Shown in pieces: positions 1-8,661 of a DNA stretch of 64,000 bases. This DNA is from Streptococcus mitis 17/34 (GTDB lineage: Bacteria > Bacillota > Bacilli > Lactobacillales > Streptococcaceae), in assembly GCA_000430305.1 (NCBI GenBank), contig ASZZ01000012.1, positions 1 through 64,000 on the forward strand, given 5' to 3'. The position numbers were made by a program, and so were the translations under genes. Each line of letters starts with the position of its first letter. The stretch's first letter is position 1. Below the pieces are notes generated by a model. It was not told the DNA's origin and did no database searches. It saw nothing but the letters and a program-made list of their open reading frames with translations.

Positions 1-290
1 ATAAATCAACGTTTTTTATTATGTGACTATTAGTCTGTCTCGCTCCGTTAGGTGCGAGACAAAAAACTCTAAGTAGGCAGAGCCTGCTAACTCATGACAG
101 AAAAAGAAGTTTATCTTATAATGAAGATGAACAATACCAATCCGTGGTGCTTAATAGGGCTTTTCCTAGCCTGTATGTAAAACTGGATGAAAAAGAGTCA
201 TGAGATAACTCGAATATGCATTGAGCATGAAAATATCTTACTAGTAGCCTCTTGTTCTATTGTTGAAATAGTTAACAGGAGGTTTTTATA
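1..290. other. Non-coding stretch, probably the flank of the IS110 remnant
   Basis: No convincing gene is seen. A perfect 7-bp inverted repeat (GTCTCGC...GCGAGAC, about 37-60) is present, but it has T-rich sequence before and A-rich sequence after on the plus strand, so it does not look like an intrinsic terminator. It may be the end region of the decayed insertion sequence. Positions 540-788 likewise hold no supportable gene. Confidence 0.4.
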
Positions 291-536
291 ATAGAAGTCA
301 TAATTGAAACTTGTTGTGGAATTGATGTCCACCAAAAATCCATTGTTTGTTGTATTTTAGATGGTCCACTAGATAGCAATAAACTAAAGAAAATTCACAA
401 GAAATTTGGGACAACTATTGTAGCTTTTCACAATGCTTTAGATTGGGTGGTAGAAAATCATGTCACACATGTTTTTTTGAAAGCACTGGGCAATATTGGC
501 TCCCTCTCTTTAATATAGTCAATTGAAACAGGAACA
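291..536 (+). pseudogene. IS110-family transposase remnant (N-terminal fragment)
   Basis: Reading from 291 gives a decayed transposase N-terminus with the IS110-type opening GIDVHQKSIV (a DEDD-fold first Asp), then a run ending near VENHVTHVF. A one-base loss near 481 breaks the frame. In the next frame the expected motif TGQYWLPLFNIV follows (about 486-521) and then a stop. The start position is ATA where ATG is expected, although a good ribosome site (AGGAGG, about 277) remains upstream. No middle or C-terminal transposase domain follows. I regard this as a genuine IS fossil and not a sequencing artefact, because several lesions co-occur. Confidence 0.75.
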
Positions 537-788
537 AGACTTATCAAAAAGAAAAGGCGCTAGGACTGAGGAAACAGTTCTAACGACCAAACTAAAAAAT
601 TTCAATTACGGTATAGCAAAGGAAGTGATTTTTTGCACTTTTTTACTGTCTTTTTTCAAATAAAAAATCTAACTTTTTTGGGTATAGTTCATAGACGGGT
701 GGTCATGATTGAAAGATTGACTGTATTTTCTACTAAAATTAAGTTTTTGAATAACCTCTATTTTAGTAGTTTGTATAGTCGCCCTCAA

Positions 789-1598
789 TCAGTTTTTGCG
801 ATAAGCTTTAATACTATGACTATACCACTCTTGCATTTCTTTTGATGGTGGTGTCATGTAATCTCCATACATCTGGGTTAAAAATTGGTCATATTTTTGG
901 GGAACAGGTAGCATACGGCCTTCAAACTCAGTTAAGATGAGTTCTTTAAAGGTATCAACTGGGAAGACTTCTTTCATTCCTTCCTTACCAATTCCAATTC
1001 CTCCCTCATATTTAGGATTGCTAGTTGCAGCATTTTTGACTAACTGATCAATTTTCTTATAAAAGTAGCGAGGATTGACAAATCGGAGGGCGTACCAGCT
1101 ACATAATCTTAGAAAATCTTTTAACTTGCTGTCACCGTGAACCGCGCGTGATTTTTTGATATAAGCCAGTTGACGAAGGGCCACATACTTATAGCTCTTG
1201 TCGACTATGCTCAGGTCTGTAAAGCGATCAATTGGAAATACGTCAATAAAGAGACTAGTGTCATGACGCTTGTACTTGACATGGTCTTCGATAACAGTAG
1301 ATGTATCCAAAATAGATGCGAAATTATGGAAGTACCAAGAAGAGGTATCGTAGGAAAGAACCTTATAGCGAGGGTGATTTTCTTCCTCAATAATCTTCAA
1401 TAAACGTTCATAATCTTCACGATAGAGAGAAATATCAATATCATCATCCCAAGGAATCATACCTTTGTGGCGGATAGCACCAAGCATGGTTCCATAACTG
1501 AGAAAATAAGGAATATTGTGTTTCTTACAAGTCTCATCAATATAATCTAGCAGAGATAGTTGAATTTCTTTAATTTCTTCTTTTTCTAAATATTGCAT
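789..1598 (-). CDS. licD2: LicD2 phosphorylcholine transferase
   Basis: The 269-residue protein belongs to the LicD family, which transfers phosphocholine from CDP-choline onto teichoic-acid repeat sugars at the cytoplasmic face. The family signature is plain: YGTMLGAIRHKG followed by IPWDDDIDIS, the acidic nucleotidyltransferase-fold metal site, near residues 31-53. Length matches pneumococcal LicD2. I chose ATG at 1598 (MQYLEKEEIKEI) over an upstream in-frame ATG at 1631, which lies inside licD1. It starts 2 bp after the licD1 stop codon, so the two are co-transcribed and probably translationally coupled. Its paralogue licD1 lies immediately upstream. In the pneumococci I remember, carAB flank this side; here the neighbour is an IS remnant. 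Confidence 0.93.
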   Translation of the reverse strand: MQYLEKEEIKEIQLSLLDYIDETCKKHNIPYFLSYGTMLGAIRHKGMIPWDDDIDISLYREDYERLLKIIEEENHPRYKVLSYDTSSWYFHNFASILDTSTVIEDHVKYKRHDTSLFIDVFPIDRFTDLSIVDKSYKYVALRQLAYIKKSRAVHGDSKLKDFLRLCSWYALRFVNPRYFYKKIDQLVKNAATSNPKYEGGIGIGKEGMKEVFPVDTFKELILTEFEGRMLPVPQKYDQFLTQMYGDYMTPPSKEMQEWYSHSIKAYRKN

Positions 1599-1599
1599 C

Positions 1600-2402
1600 C
1601 TAATCCTCCAATTTGTAGGCATGAAATTCATGACTGTAGAAGCGTTTTTCTTCAGGTGGCAAGGTCATATAATCCCCATAAAATTGAGTCAAAATAGTAT
1701 CAAATTTTTCAGGTGCAGGAAGGCTTAAATTTTCAAAGGGTAAATCAATTGTTTTATCAAAGGTACCACTTGGGAAGACTTCCTTTTCCTTAAATTTAGA
1801 AGGGATAAAGGCCATATACTGACCATTCTCACGACTATATTTTTGAATTTCTTTCTCGATTTTATTTGCAAAATAACGAGGAGAAACAGGTCGAAGGAGC
1901 AACCAAAAGGCTGTTCGTATCCAATCTTTTAAAAGACTGTCTTTATAGACGATATTTTTGTGTTTGCTGAAAGACAGAAGTTTGAAGCTTTCCAGTTTGT
2001 AGCAAGTATCAATGACCTTAGGATCATCAAATCGGTCCATAGGGAAAATGTCAATAAAAACACCAGACTCATAGGTTTTTGTATTTCGAGTATCGATTAT
2101 TTTAGTCGTACTGTCGATGATTTTAATAAAGTTGTTAAAGTAATTCTTATCTGTCTCTAAGGATAAGAGTTTGTATTTGCTTTTTTCTTTTTGAAAAATG
2201 TTGATAAATCGTTGGTAGTCTTCTCGAGGCATGGACAGATCAATATCGTCGTCCCAAGGGATAAAGCCTCATGTCGAACTGCCCCAATCAGAGTCCCGTA
2301 GTTAATAATATAGTTGATATTGTGCTTTTTACAAAGAGTATCAATATAATCCAAAATTTCTAATTCAATTTGTTTGGCATCTTCAATGGTTAGTTGTTTC
2401 AT
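1600..2402 (-). CDS. licD1: LicD1 phosphorylcholine transferase (frameshifted in this sequence)
   Basis: Two frames join to give a 267-residue LicD-family enzyme that attaches phosphocholine to the second teichoic-acid position. The N-terminal part (2402 down to about 2270) carries NYGTLIGAVRHE. The rest continues in another frame from a PWDDDID-type metal-binding motif to FYGDYMTLPPEE and the end HAYKLED. The break is a missing G in the codons for the Glu-Gly pair after VRH (about 2266-2270). Restoring one base gives 804 bp, the normal licD1 length. The start has AGGAG overlapping the tacF stop. The downstream half is intact, so a sequencing error is more likely than a true pseudogene. Confidence 0.88.
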
Positions 2403-2411
2403 TTTAAACTC

Positions 2412-3898
2412 CTATGATCTTTTGAATTTATTTTTTAAGGCTAGGACATGGTTTAAAAATTCATAGAAAATGCTATCTTTTGTGAAGACAAGTAGACCAA
2501 TATAAGAGATGGCTGATAGCAAGACAATCAAACCAGTATTAATCAAAAACGGCAAATTAATGACCATATCCACAGGATACAAGAAATTAATCAGGAAATA
2601 AATTGCTACAAAGGAAAGTGAAAAGAGAGAGTATCGAACAGTATAGCTGAAGATATGTCCCATATGAATAAGCTGTTTTCTATGGATGAAGATGATATAG
2701 AAAACAAGTAGAGAGGCCTCTGATAGCATAGTTGTTAGTAGGTAGTATTCAGGAGCCACGATATTGTTGAAAAAGAGGAGACTATTTAAGCCCAAATTGA
2801 GTAGCCCAGCAAAGACTGTGTAGACGGTAATACGTTTTTCATAGCCATTTGTAAAGAGAATTTGGGAACCAAGAATAGTATCTAGTGCCAGGATAATCGT
2901 ACGAAAAGCGAAGAGAGAGGTTAAGATACCGCCTCCGATATATTTTTCACTACCGTAAAGTAGGATGGCATTTGGTCCTAAAACCATGAGCCAAAACTTA
3001 AAGGAATGATAAAGAAGTTAAAGATTCGACTGCCTCTATTAACTAGGGCAACATAGGCTTCCTTGTCTCCTTTCCCCAGATAGTAACTGAGACGGGGTAC
3101 ACTAACTCCAATTGCACCAGTTACAACACCAGCTATAACGGTCACAATTCGTTGAGCCATAGTATAGTAACTAACGTTGACATCAATCCCTGTTTTAACG
3201 AGGAAGAGACGATCCAAAAAAGTGAAGAGCATATTGGCATTGGCGAAGACCAACATGGCTGTCAAAGGGAGAAAGAGTGGTTTAAAATCACTTAGGTGAA
3301 TTCTAACAAGTTTGATGTCTCTTTTTATCCAAAAATAACTAATCAGGTAGTTAATCAGTGTCGATAAACTCATCACAAGTGTATAGACAACAATATCGTG
3401 CTCATTTTTGACAAAAAGGAAAATAGAGACCAACATCAGGATACGGATGAAGGCAGTCTTGTAAAAGAGAAAACTGTAATTTTCCAGAGCTTCATTGACC
3501 CATTCGATTGAAAAAATCTGGGCAATGAGTTGAATCCCCATAACAAGGTAGACTTTTTTGACGATTGGATTATCAGTAAAGAAGAGAGGATAAGCTAGGA
3601 TATAGACCGCAGTGGTCAAAATTGTACAAACTATGCACAAATAAAAAAGACTAGAGAAGGTTCTATTCAGATCTTTTTTGTTATCCTTGACATTACTGAT
3701 GGCCCTTAAACCGTAGTTATAGACCCCATAAGTCGCAAAGGGTAAGAAAAATGACAAAATAGTATCAACTGAGTTGAAGTAGCCATAGTCAGTTCGGTCC
3801 AAGACACGCGCGACGTAGGTACCAGTTAAGATGGGAAAAATAATATTTAAGACACGAATTCCCATGTAAGATAGAGCATTTAATTTTATACTTTTCAT
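2412..3898 (-). CDS. tacF: TacF teichoic-acid repeat-unit flippase (frameshifted in this sequence)
   Basis: This polytopic membrane protein of the MATE/MVF-like polysaccharide exporter superfamily has about 14 hydrophobic segments across roughly 495 residues once restored. TacF exports undecaprenyl-linked teichoic-acid repeats and in pneumococcus discriminates for choline-loaded units. The first part (3898-2978) ends at IIPLSFG, and the second frame (from about 2987) resumes with MVLGPNAILLYGSEKYIGGG. Adding one G in the GG run at 2991-2992 makes it continuous. It leads the minus-strand operon tacF-licD1-licD2, with GAGGT before ATG. TacF is normally essential, which argues for a sequence error. 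Confidence 0.88.
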
Positions 3899-3917
3899 TC
3901 AATTTACCTCGTTTTTC

Positions 3918-3923
3918 ATTATA
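3918..3923 (-). promoter_or_regulatory. Extended -10 promoter of tacF-licD1-licD2
   Basis: On the minus strand the sequence TGATATAAT (TGn-TATAAT) lies about 20 bp before the tacF ATG. The -35 region (about 3941-3946) is poor, which is typical of extended -10 promoters in streptococci. Confidence 0.6.
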
Positions 3924-3958
3924 TCATAAAGTCAGCTAATAAGAAATGAAGGGCAGTA

Positions 3959-4110
3959 ATACTCTTCGAAAATCAAATTCAAACCACGTCAGCGACGCCT
4001 TACCGTATATATGTTACTGACTTCGTCAGTTCTATCTACAACCTCAAAGCAGTGCTTTGAGCAACCTGCGGCTAGCTTCCTAGTTTGCTTTTTGATTTTC
4101 ATTGAGTATA
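3959..4110 (+). repeat. BOX element (boxA-boxB-boxC)
   Basis: It opens ATACTCTTCGAAAATC and ends TTTGATTTTCATTGAGTAT, the terminal boxA and boxC sequences of pneumococcal BOX repeats. The internal CGTCAGCGACGCCTTACCGTA matches boxA, the region recognised by the widely used BOX-typing primer. One boxB-like unit (TGACTTCGTCAGTTCTATC and the CAAAGCAGTGCTTTGAG palindrome) lies between. The RNA would fold into a long hairpin. It sits between the divergent tacF and tarI promoters. Confidence 0.9.
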
Positions 4111-4145
4111 AGCTAAGTAATTACTTTGAAATTTCAAAGCTTAAT

Positions 4146-4175
4146 TTTAAGTTTTTTTTAAGGAAACTATATTAT
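4146..4175 (+). promoter_or_regulatory. CiaR-box promoter of the tarI-tarJ-licABC operon
   Basis: A direct repeat TTTAAG (4146-4151) N5 TTTAAG (4157-4162) exactly matches the known CiaR response-regulator site. A -10-like TATATT/TATTAT follows at 4168-4175. The lic operon is an established CiaRH target in pneumococcus. Orientation and spacing point to activation of transcription towards tarI. Confidence 0.75.
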
Positions 4176-4200
4176 TCTGAAGAACTCTAAAATTTCACAG

Positions 4201-4250
4201 CCATTTATTAGTAATGACTACAGAATTCCTAGTCATTACTAGAAATGGGC
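4201..4250. repeat. Imperfect inverted repeat in the lic promoter region
   Basis: TAGTAATGACTA is mirrored by TAGTCATTACTA across a short spacer, flanked by matching CCATTT and AAATGG arms. It lies between the CiaR promoter and the tarI-proximal promoter. There is no T tract directly after the second arm, so a terminator is unlikely. An operator or 5'-leader hairpin is possible. Confidence 0.5.
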
Positions 4251-4337
4251 TAGTTTCTTTGAATAATAGAACTGCTTAACCCTCCTATTCTAGAAAGGGA
4301 GGTCTAGTATTTCTTTCATGATAGGGCTAGATTGTGG

Positions 4338-4343
4338 TATAAT
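4338..4343 (+). promoter_or_regulatory. tarI-proximal extended -10 promoter
   Basis: TGGTATAAT (TGn-TATAAT) sits about 40 bp before the tarI start, with only a weak -35. It would give a second, constitutive promoter downstream of the CiaR-controlled one, as known for the pneumococcal lic operon. Confidence 0.65.
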
Positions 4344-4384
4344 AGAGAGAATAAGTTTTTTTAGTAAGACAAAGGAGAAAATAG

Positions 4385-5092
4385 ATGATTTATGCAGGAA
4401 TTCTTGCCGGTGGAACTGGCACACGCATGGGAATCAGTAACTTGCCAAAACAATTTTTAGAGCTAGGTGATCGACCTATTTTGATTCATACAATTGAAAA
4501 ATTTGTCTTGGAACCAAGCATTGAAAAAATTGTAGTTGGGGTTCATGGAGACTGGGTTTCTCATGCAGAGGATCTTGTAGATAAATATCTGCCTCTTCAT
4601 AAGGATCGTATCATCATTACAAAGGGTGGTGCTGACCGCAATACAAGTATTGAGAAAATCATTGAAGCCATTGATGCTTATCGTTCACTTACTCCAGAGG
4701 ACATCGTTGTTACCCACGATTCTGTTCGTCCATTTATTACGCTTCGCATGATTCAGGACAATATCAAACTTTGTCAAGATCATGACGCAGTGGACACAGT
4801 GGTAGAAGCGGTTGATACTATAGTTGAAAGTACCAATGGTCAATTTATTACAGATATTCCAAATCGTGCTCACCTTTATCAAGGGCAAACACCTCAAACA
4901 TTCCGTTGCAAGGACTTCATGGACCTTTACGGTTCTCTCTCTGCTGAAGAGAAGGAAATCTTGACAGATGCATGTAAAATCTTTGTGATCAAAGGAAAAG
5001 ATGTGGCCTTGGCTAAGGGGGAATACTCAAATCTAAAAATCACAACAGTGACAGATTTGAAGATTGCAAAAAGTATGATTGAGAAAGACTAG
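4385..5092 (+). CDS. tarI: Ribitol-5-phosphate cytidylyltransferase TarI
   Basis: The 235-residue IspD-like nucleotidyltransferase makes CDP-ribitol from CTP and ribitol-5-phosphate for teichoic-acid synthesis in the cytoplasm. The N-terminal signature AGILAGGTGTRMG and LPKQF are the nucleotide-binding loop, and VVTHDSVRPF (about residues 110-119) is the second family motif. Length is standard. AAAGGAG precedes the ATG. It heads the five-gene operon tarI-tarJ-licA-licB-licC and is separated from tarJ by only 4 bp, so the ribitol and choline precursors are co-expressed. Confidence 0.93.
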   Translation: MIYAGILAGGTGTRMGISNLPKQFLELGDRPILIHTIEKFVLEPSIEKIVVGVHGDWVSHAEDLVDKYLPLHKDRIIITKGGADRNTSIEKIIEAIDAYRSLTPEDIVVTHDSVRPFITLRMIQDNIKLCQDHDAVDTVVEAVDTIVESTNGQFITDIPNRAHLYQGQTPQTFRCKDFMDLYGSLSAEEKEILTDACKIFVIKGKDVALAKGEYSNLKITTVTDLKIAKSMIEKD

Positions 5093-5096
5093 TAAA

Positions 5097-6118
5097 ATGA
5101 TTAATCAAATTTATCAACTAACTAAGCCTAAGTTTATCAATGTCAAATACCAGGAAGAGGCTATTGACCAAGAGAATCATATCCTCATCCGCCCTAATTA
5201 TATGGCGGTCTGTCATGCGGATCAGCGTTACTACCAAGGAAAACGTGATCCCAAGATTTTGAATAAAAAGCTTCCAATGGCAATGATTCACGAGTCATGT
5301 GGAACCGTTATTTCTGACCCGACAGGAACCTACGAGGTTGGGCAAAAAGTTGTTATGATTCCCAATCAGCCTCCTATGCAGAGCGATGAAGAATTCTATG
5401 AGAACTACATGACAGGGACCCATTTCTTGTCTAGTGGATTTGATGGCTTTATGAGAGAGTTTGTTTCTCTCCCTAAAGACCGTGTGGTGGCTTATGATGC
5501 TATTGAAGACACGGTTGCAGCGATTACAGAGTTCGTCAGTGTCGGCATGCATGCATGAATCGCTTATTGACCCTTGCTCATAGCAAGCGTGACCGAATTG
5601 CCGTTATCGGAGATGGAAGTTTAGCTTTTGTAGTTGCCAATATTATCAACTATACTTTGCCAGAAGCAGAGATTGTGGTTATTGGTCGTCACTGGGAGAA
5701 ATTGGAACTCTTTTCATTTGCCAAAGAATGCTACATCACTGATAATATTCCTGAAGGTTTGGACTTTGACCATGCTTTTGAGTGTTGTGGTGGGGATGGT
5801 ACTGGACCAGCTATTAATGATTTGATTCGCTATATTCGTCCTCAGGGAACGATTCTTATGATGGGAGTTAGTGAGTATAAAGTCAATATCAATACACGCG
5901 ATGCCTTAGAAAAAGGCTTGCTCTTGGTTGGTTCCTCTCGTTCTGGTCGCATTGATTTTGAAAATGCAATCCAAATGATGGAAGTCAAGAAATTTGCCAA
6001 TCGTCTTAAAAATATCCTTTATCTAGAAGAACCTGTAAGAGAAATTAAAGATATTCACCGTGTCTTTGCAACCGATTTAAACACAGCCTTTAAAACCGTG
6101 TTTAAGTGGGAAGTATAA
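5097..6118 (+). CDS. tarJ: Ribulose-5-phosphate reductase TarJ (frameshifted in this sequence)
   Basis: TarJ is a medium-chain zinc alcohol dehydrogenase homologue that reduces ribulose-5-phosphate to ribitol-5-phosphate with NADPH. The first part (MINQIYQLTKPKF) carries the CHADQRYY zinc-site region and HESCGTV. The second frame, from about 5555, has the Rossmann segment IAVIGDGSLAFVVANII. A base is missing at about 5553-5555 between SVGMHA and MNRLLTLAH; restoring it gives 340 residues, the normal length. I place the start at ATG 5097, not at the upstream in-frame ATG inside tarI. It lies between tarI and licA in the operon. Confidence 0.9.
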
Positions 6119-6134
6119 GTGCTGGAGGTTAATT

Positions 6135-7004
6135 GTGGAGAAAATCATTAAAGAAAAAATTTCTTCCTTACTTAGCGAAGAAGAGGAAGTTCTCAGTGTT
6201 GAACAACTGGGGGGAATGACCAATCAAAACTATTTGGCTAAAACAACAAATAAGCAATACATCGTTAAGTTCTTTGGTAAAGGGACAGAAAAGCTGATCA
6301 ATCGTCAAGATGAAAAGTACAATCTTGAACTACTAAAAGATTTAGACTTAGATGTAAAAAATTATCTTTTTGATATTGAAGCTGGTATCAAAGTAAATGA
6401 GTATATCGAATCAGCGATTACGCTTGATTCAAATACAATCAAGACTAAATTCGATAAAATTGCTCCCATATTACAAACTATCCATGCTTCTGGTAAGGAA
6501 TTAAGAGGAGAGTTTGCTCCTTTTGAAGAAATCAAAAAATACGAATCCTTAATTGAAGAAAAAATCCCTTATGCCAACTATGAAGCTGTTCGAGAAGAAG
6601 TCTTCTCCCTAGAGAAAAGACTGGCTGACTTAGGTGTTGACAGAAAATCTTGTCATATCGATTTGGTGCCAGAAAACTTTATCGAATCACCTCAAGGAAG
6701 ACTTTATTTGATTGACTGGGAATATTCGTCAATGAACGATCCAATGTGGGATTTGGCTGCCCTCTTTTTAGAGTCTGAATTCACTCGTCAAGAGGAAGAA
6801 GCCTTCTTGTCTCACTATGAGAGTGAGCAAACACCTGTCTCTCGTGAAAAGATTGCCATTTATAAAATTTTACAAGATACTATTTGGAGTCTATGGACAG
6901 TCTACAAAGAAGAGCAAGGTGCAGATTTTGGTGACTATGGTGTAAATCGTTATCAAAGAGCTGTTAAAGGTTTGGCCTATTATGGAGGTTCAGATGAAAA
7001 ATAA
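6135..7004 (+). CDS. licA: Choline kinase LicA (Pck)
   Basis: The 289-residue APH/choline-kinase-fold enzyme phosphorylates imported choline. The catalytic loop HIDLVPENF (H174, D176, N181) and the metal-binding IDWEYSSMNDPMWDLA (D194) are both intact. An N-terminal segment LGGMTNQNYL forms the nucleotide loop. The start is GTG at 6135, preceded by CTGGAGG. The C-terminus overlaps licB by 11 bp, suggesting coupling. It lies in the operon between tarJ and the choline transporter gene, matching the established pathway choline, phosphocholine, CDP-choline. Confidence 0.93.
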   Translation: MEKIIKEKISSLLSEEEEVLSVEQLGGMTNQNYLAKTTNKQYIVKFFGKGTEKLINRQDEKYNLELLKDLDLDVKNYLFDIEAGIKVNEYIESAITLDSNTIKTKFDKIAPILQTIHASGKELRGEFAPFEEIKKYESLIEEKIPYANYEAVREEVFSLEKRLADLGVDRKSCHIDLVPENFIESPQGRLYLIDWEYSSMNDPMWDLAALFLESEFTRQEEEAFLSHYESEQTPVSREKIAIYKILQDTIWSLWTVYKEEQGADFGDYGVNRYQRAVKGLAYYGGSDEK

Positions 7005-7872
7005 AAATGGAGTTTCTTTTGGTCTACTCTCAGGTATTTTCTGGGGTTTAGGTCTAACAATTAGTGCTTACATCTTTTCGATTTTTACAGATTTGTCGCC
7101 CTTTGTGGTGGCCGCTGCTCACGATTTCTTGAGCATCTTTATCTTACTATCTTTTCTTTTAGTAAAAGAAGGAAAAGTTCGTCTCTCAATTTTCTTAAAT
7201 ATTCGCAATGTTAGTGTTATCATCGGAGCCTTGCTAGCAGGTCCTATCGGTATGCAGGCCAACCTTTATGCAGTTAAGTATATCGGAAGTTCCTTAGCTT
7301 CATCTGTATCGGCTATTTACCCTGCAATTTCAGTTTTATTGGCTTTCTTCTTTTTGAAGCACAAGATTTCGAAAAATACTGTGTTTGGGATTGTCTTGAT
7401 TATTGGAGGGATTATTGCTCAGACCTATAAGGTTGAACAGGTTAATTCTTTCTACATTGGGATTCTCTGTGCTTTAGTTTGTGCTATTGCATGGGGAAGT
7501 GAGAGTGTTCTTAGCTCTTTTGCCATGGAAAGTGAACTGAGTGAAATCGAAGCCCTCTTGATTCGTCAAGTGACTTCATTCTTGTCCTATCTTGTGATTG
7601 TGCTCTTCTCTCATCAGTCATTTGCAGAAGTGGCCAATGGACAATTGCTAGGTCTTATGATTGTCTTTGCCGCCTTTGATATGATTTCCTACTTGGCTTA
7701 TTATATCGCTATCAATCGCTTGCAACCAGCGAAAGCTACAGGCTTGAATGTGAGCTATGTCGTATGGACTGTCTTGTTTGCAGTTGTTTTCTTGGGAGCA
7801 CCGCTAGATATGCTGACAATTATTACGTCACTTGTTGTCATTGCTGGAGTTTATATTATTATTAAAGAATAA
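6994..7872 (+). CDS. licB: Choline transporter LicB (DMT superfamily)
   Basis: This 292-residue protein has about ten predicted membrane helices in two EamA-like repeats and no soluble domain. LicB imports choline, the required growth factor for teichoic-acid decoration in this group. The start is ATG at 6994 with GGAGG at 6984; a longer in-frame start inside licA is less well placed. Conserved helix text includes MQANLYAVKYIGSSLASS and WGSESVLSSFAM. It overlaps licA and is followed after 11 bp by licC. Confidence 0.93.
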   Translation: MKNKNGVSFGLLSGIFWGLGLTISAYIFSIFTDLSPFVVAAAHDFLSIFILLSFLLVKEGKVRLSIFLNIRNVSVIIGALLAGPIGMQANLYAVKYIGSSLASSVSAIYPAISVLLAFFFLKHKISKNTVFGIVLIIGGIIAQTYKVEQVNSFYIGILCALVCAIAWGSESVLSSFAMESELSEIEALLIRQVTSFLSYLVIVLFSHQSFAEVANGQLLGLMIVFAAFDMISYLAYYIAINRLQPAKATGLNVSYVVWTVLFAVVFLGAPLDMLTIITSLVVIAGVYIIIKE

Positions 7873-7883
7873 AGGAGATTCGT

Positions 7884-8594
7884 GTGAAAGCCATTATCTT
7901 AGCAGCGGGATTGGGAACTCGCTTGCGTCCTATGACTGAAAATACCCCTAAAGCCTTGGTTCAGGTTAATCAAAAACCCTTGATTGAATACCAAATTGAG
8001 TTTCTCAAAGAAAAAGAGATCAATGACATCATCATCATCGTTGGTTACCTTAAAGAACAATTCGATTACTTGAAAGAGAAATATGGAGTTCGCCTCGTTT
8101 TCAATGATAAATACGCTGATTACAATAACTTTTACTCTCTCTATCTTGTAAAAGAAGAATTAGCTAACAGCTATGTTATTGATGCAGATAACTATCTCTT
8201 TAAAAATATGTTCCGCAATGATTTGACACGTTCGACTTATTTTAGTGTTTATCGTGAAGATTGTACTAACGAATGGTTCTTGGTCTATGGAGATGACTAC
8301 AAGGTTCAAGACATCATTGTTGATAGCAAGGCAGGTCGCATCCTTAGTGGTGTATCCTTCTGGGATGCTCCAACAGCAGAAAAGATTGTCAGCTTTATCG
8401 ACAAGGCTTATGCGAGTGGTGAATTTGTTGATCTCTATTGGGACAATATGGTTAAGGATAATATCAAAGAGTTGGATGTCTATGTTGAAGAATTAGAAGG
8501 CAATAGCATCTATGAAATCGATAGTGTCCAAGACTATCATAAATTAGAAGAAATTCTTAAAAAACGAAAATTAAAAATTCCAACATCTGGCTGA
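7884..8594 (+). CDS. licC: CTP:phosphocholine cytidylyltransferase LicC
   Basis: This nucleotidyltransferase forms CDP-choline, the donor used by LicD1 and LicD2. The N-terminus LAAGLGTRLRPMTENTPKALV is the sugar-nucleotide pyrophosphorylase loop with the signature Arg and Lys. NDKYADYNNFYSL and DADNYLF follow as substrate and metal elements. The start is GTG at 7884 after AAAGGAG. At 236 residues it is a few residues longer than I recall for the pneumococcal enzyme, the tail being KKRKLKIPTSG. It is the last gene of the operon and is followed by a terminator. Confidence 0.92.
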   Translation: MKAIILAAGLGTRLRPMTENTPKALVQVNQKPLIEYQIEFLKEKEINDIIIIVGYLKEQFDYLKEKYGVRLVFNDKYADYNNFYSLYLVKEELANSYVIDADNYLFKNMFRNDLTRSTYFSVYREDCTNEWFLVYGDDYKVQDIIVDSKAGRILSGVSFWDAPTAEKIVSFIDKAYASGEFVDLYWDNMVKDNIKELDVYVEELEGNSIYEIDSVQDYHKLEEILKKRKLKIPTSG

Positions 8595-8612
8595 AATAGT
8601 CGGATGTTTTTT
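8582..8612 (+). terminator. Terminator after the lic operon
   Basis: AACATCTGGCT pairs with AGTCGGATGTT (one mispair and G-T wobbles allowed) around a short loop, followed by a run of seven T. The left arm overlaps the last licC codons. Confidence 0.7.
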
Positions 8613-8620
8613 TGATTTTT

Positions 8621-8628
8621 TACGAATA
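8621..8628 (+). promoter_or_regulatory. SigX/ComX combox of dprA
   Basis: TACGAATA is the exact late-competence (cin) box recognised by the alternative sigma factor SigX. It is preceded by the usual T-rich segment and lies 34 bp before the dprA ATG. Confidence 0.9.
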
Positions 8629-8661
8629 AATAGATGAGTAGAAAAAGAAATGGAGTTATTT

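Noticed and set aside
37-66. GTCTCGC...GCGAGAC hairpin as a terminator
   Set aside because: T residues are on the wrong side on both strands; more likely part of the IS end.
633-845. Open frame of 70 codons on the plus strand upstream of licD2
   Set aside because: No ribosome site, unlike any known protein, and overlaps the licD2 end in antisense; looks like chance.
5097-6118. tarJ as two separate genes
   Set aside because: The halves are colinear parts of one enzyme, and the break is one missing base.
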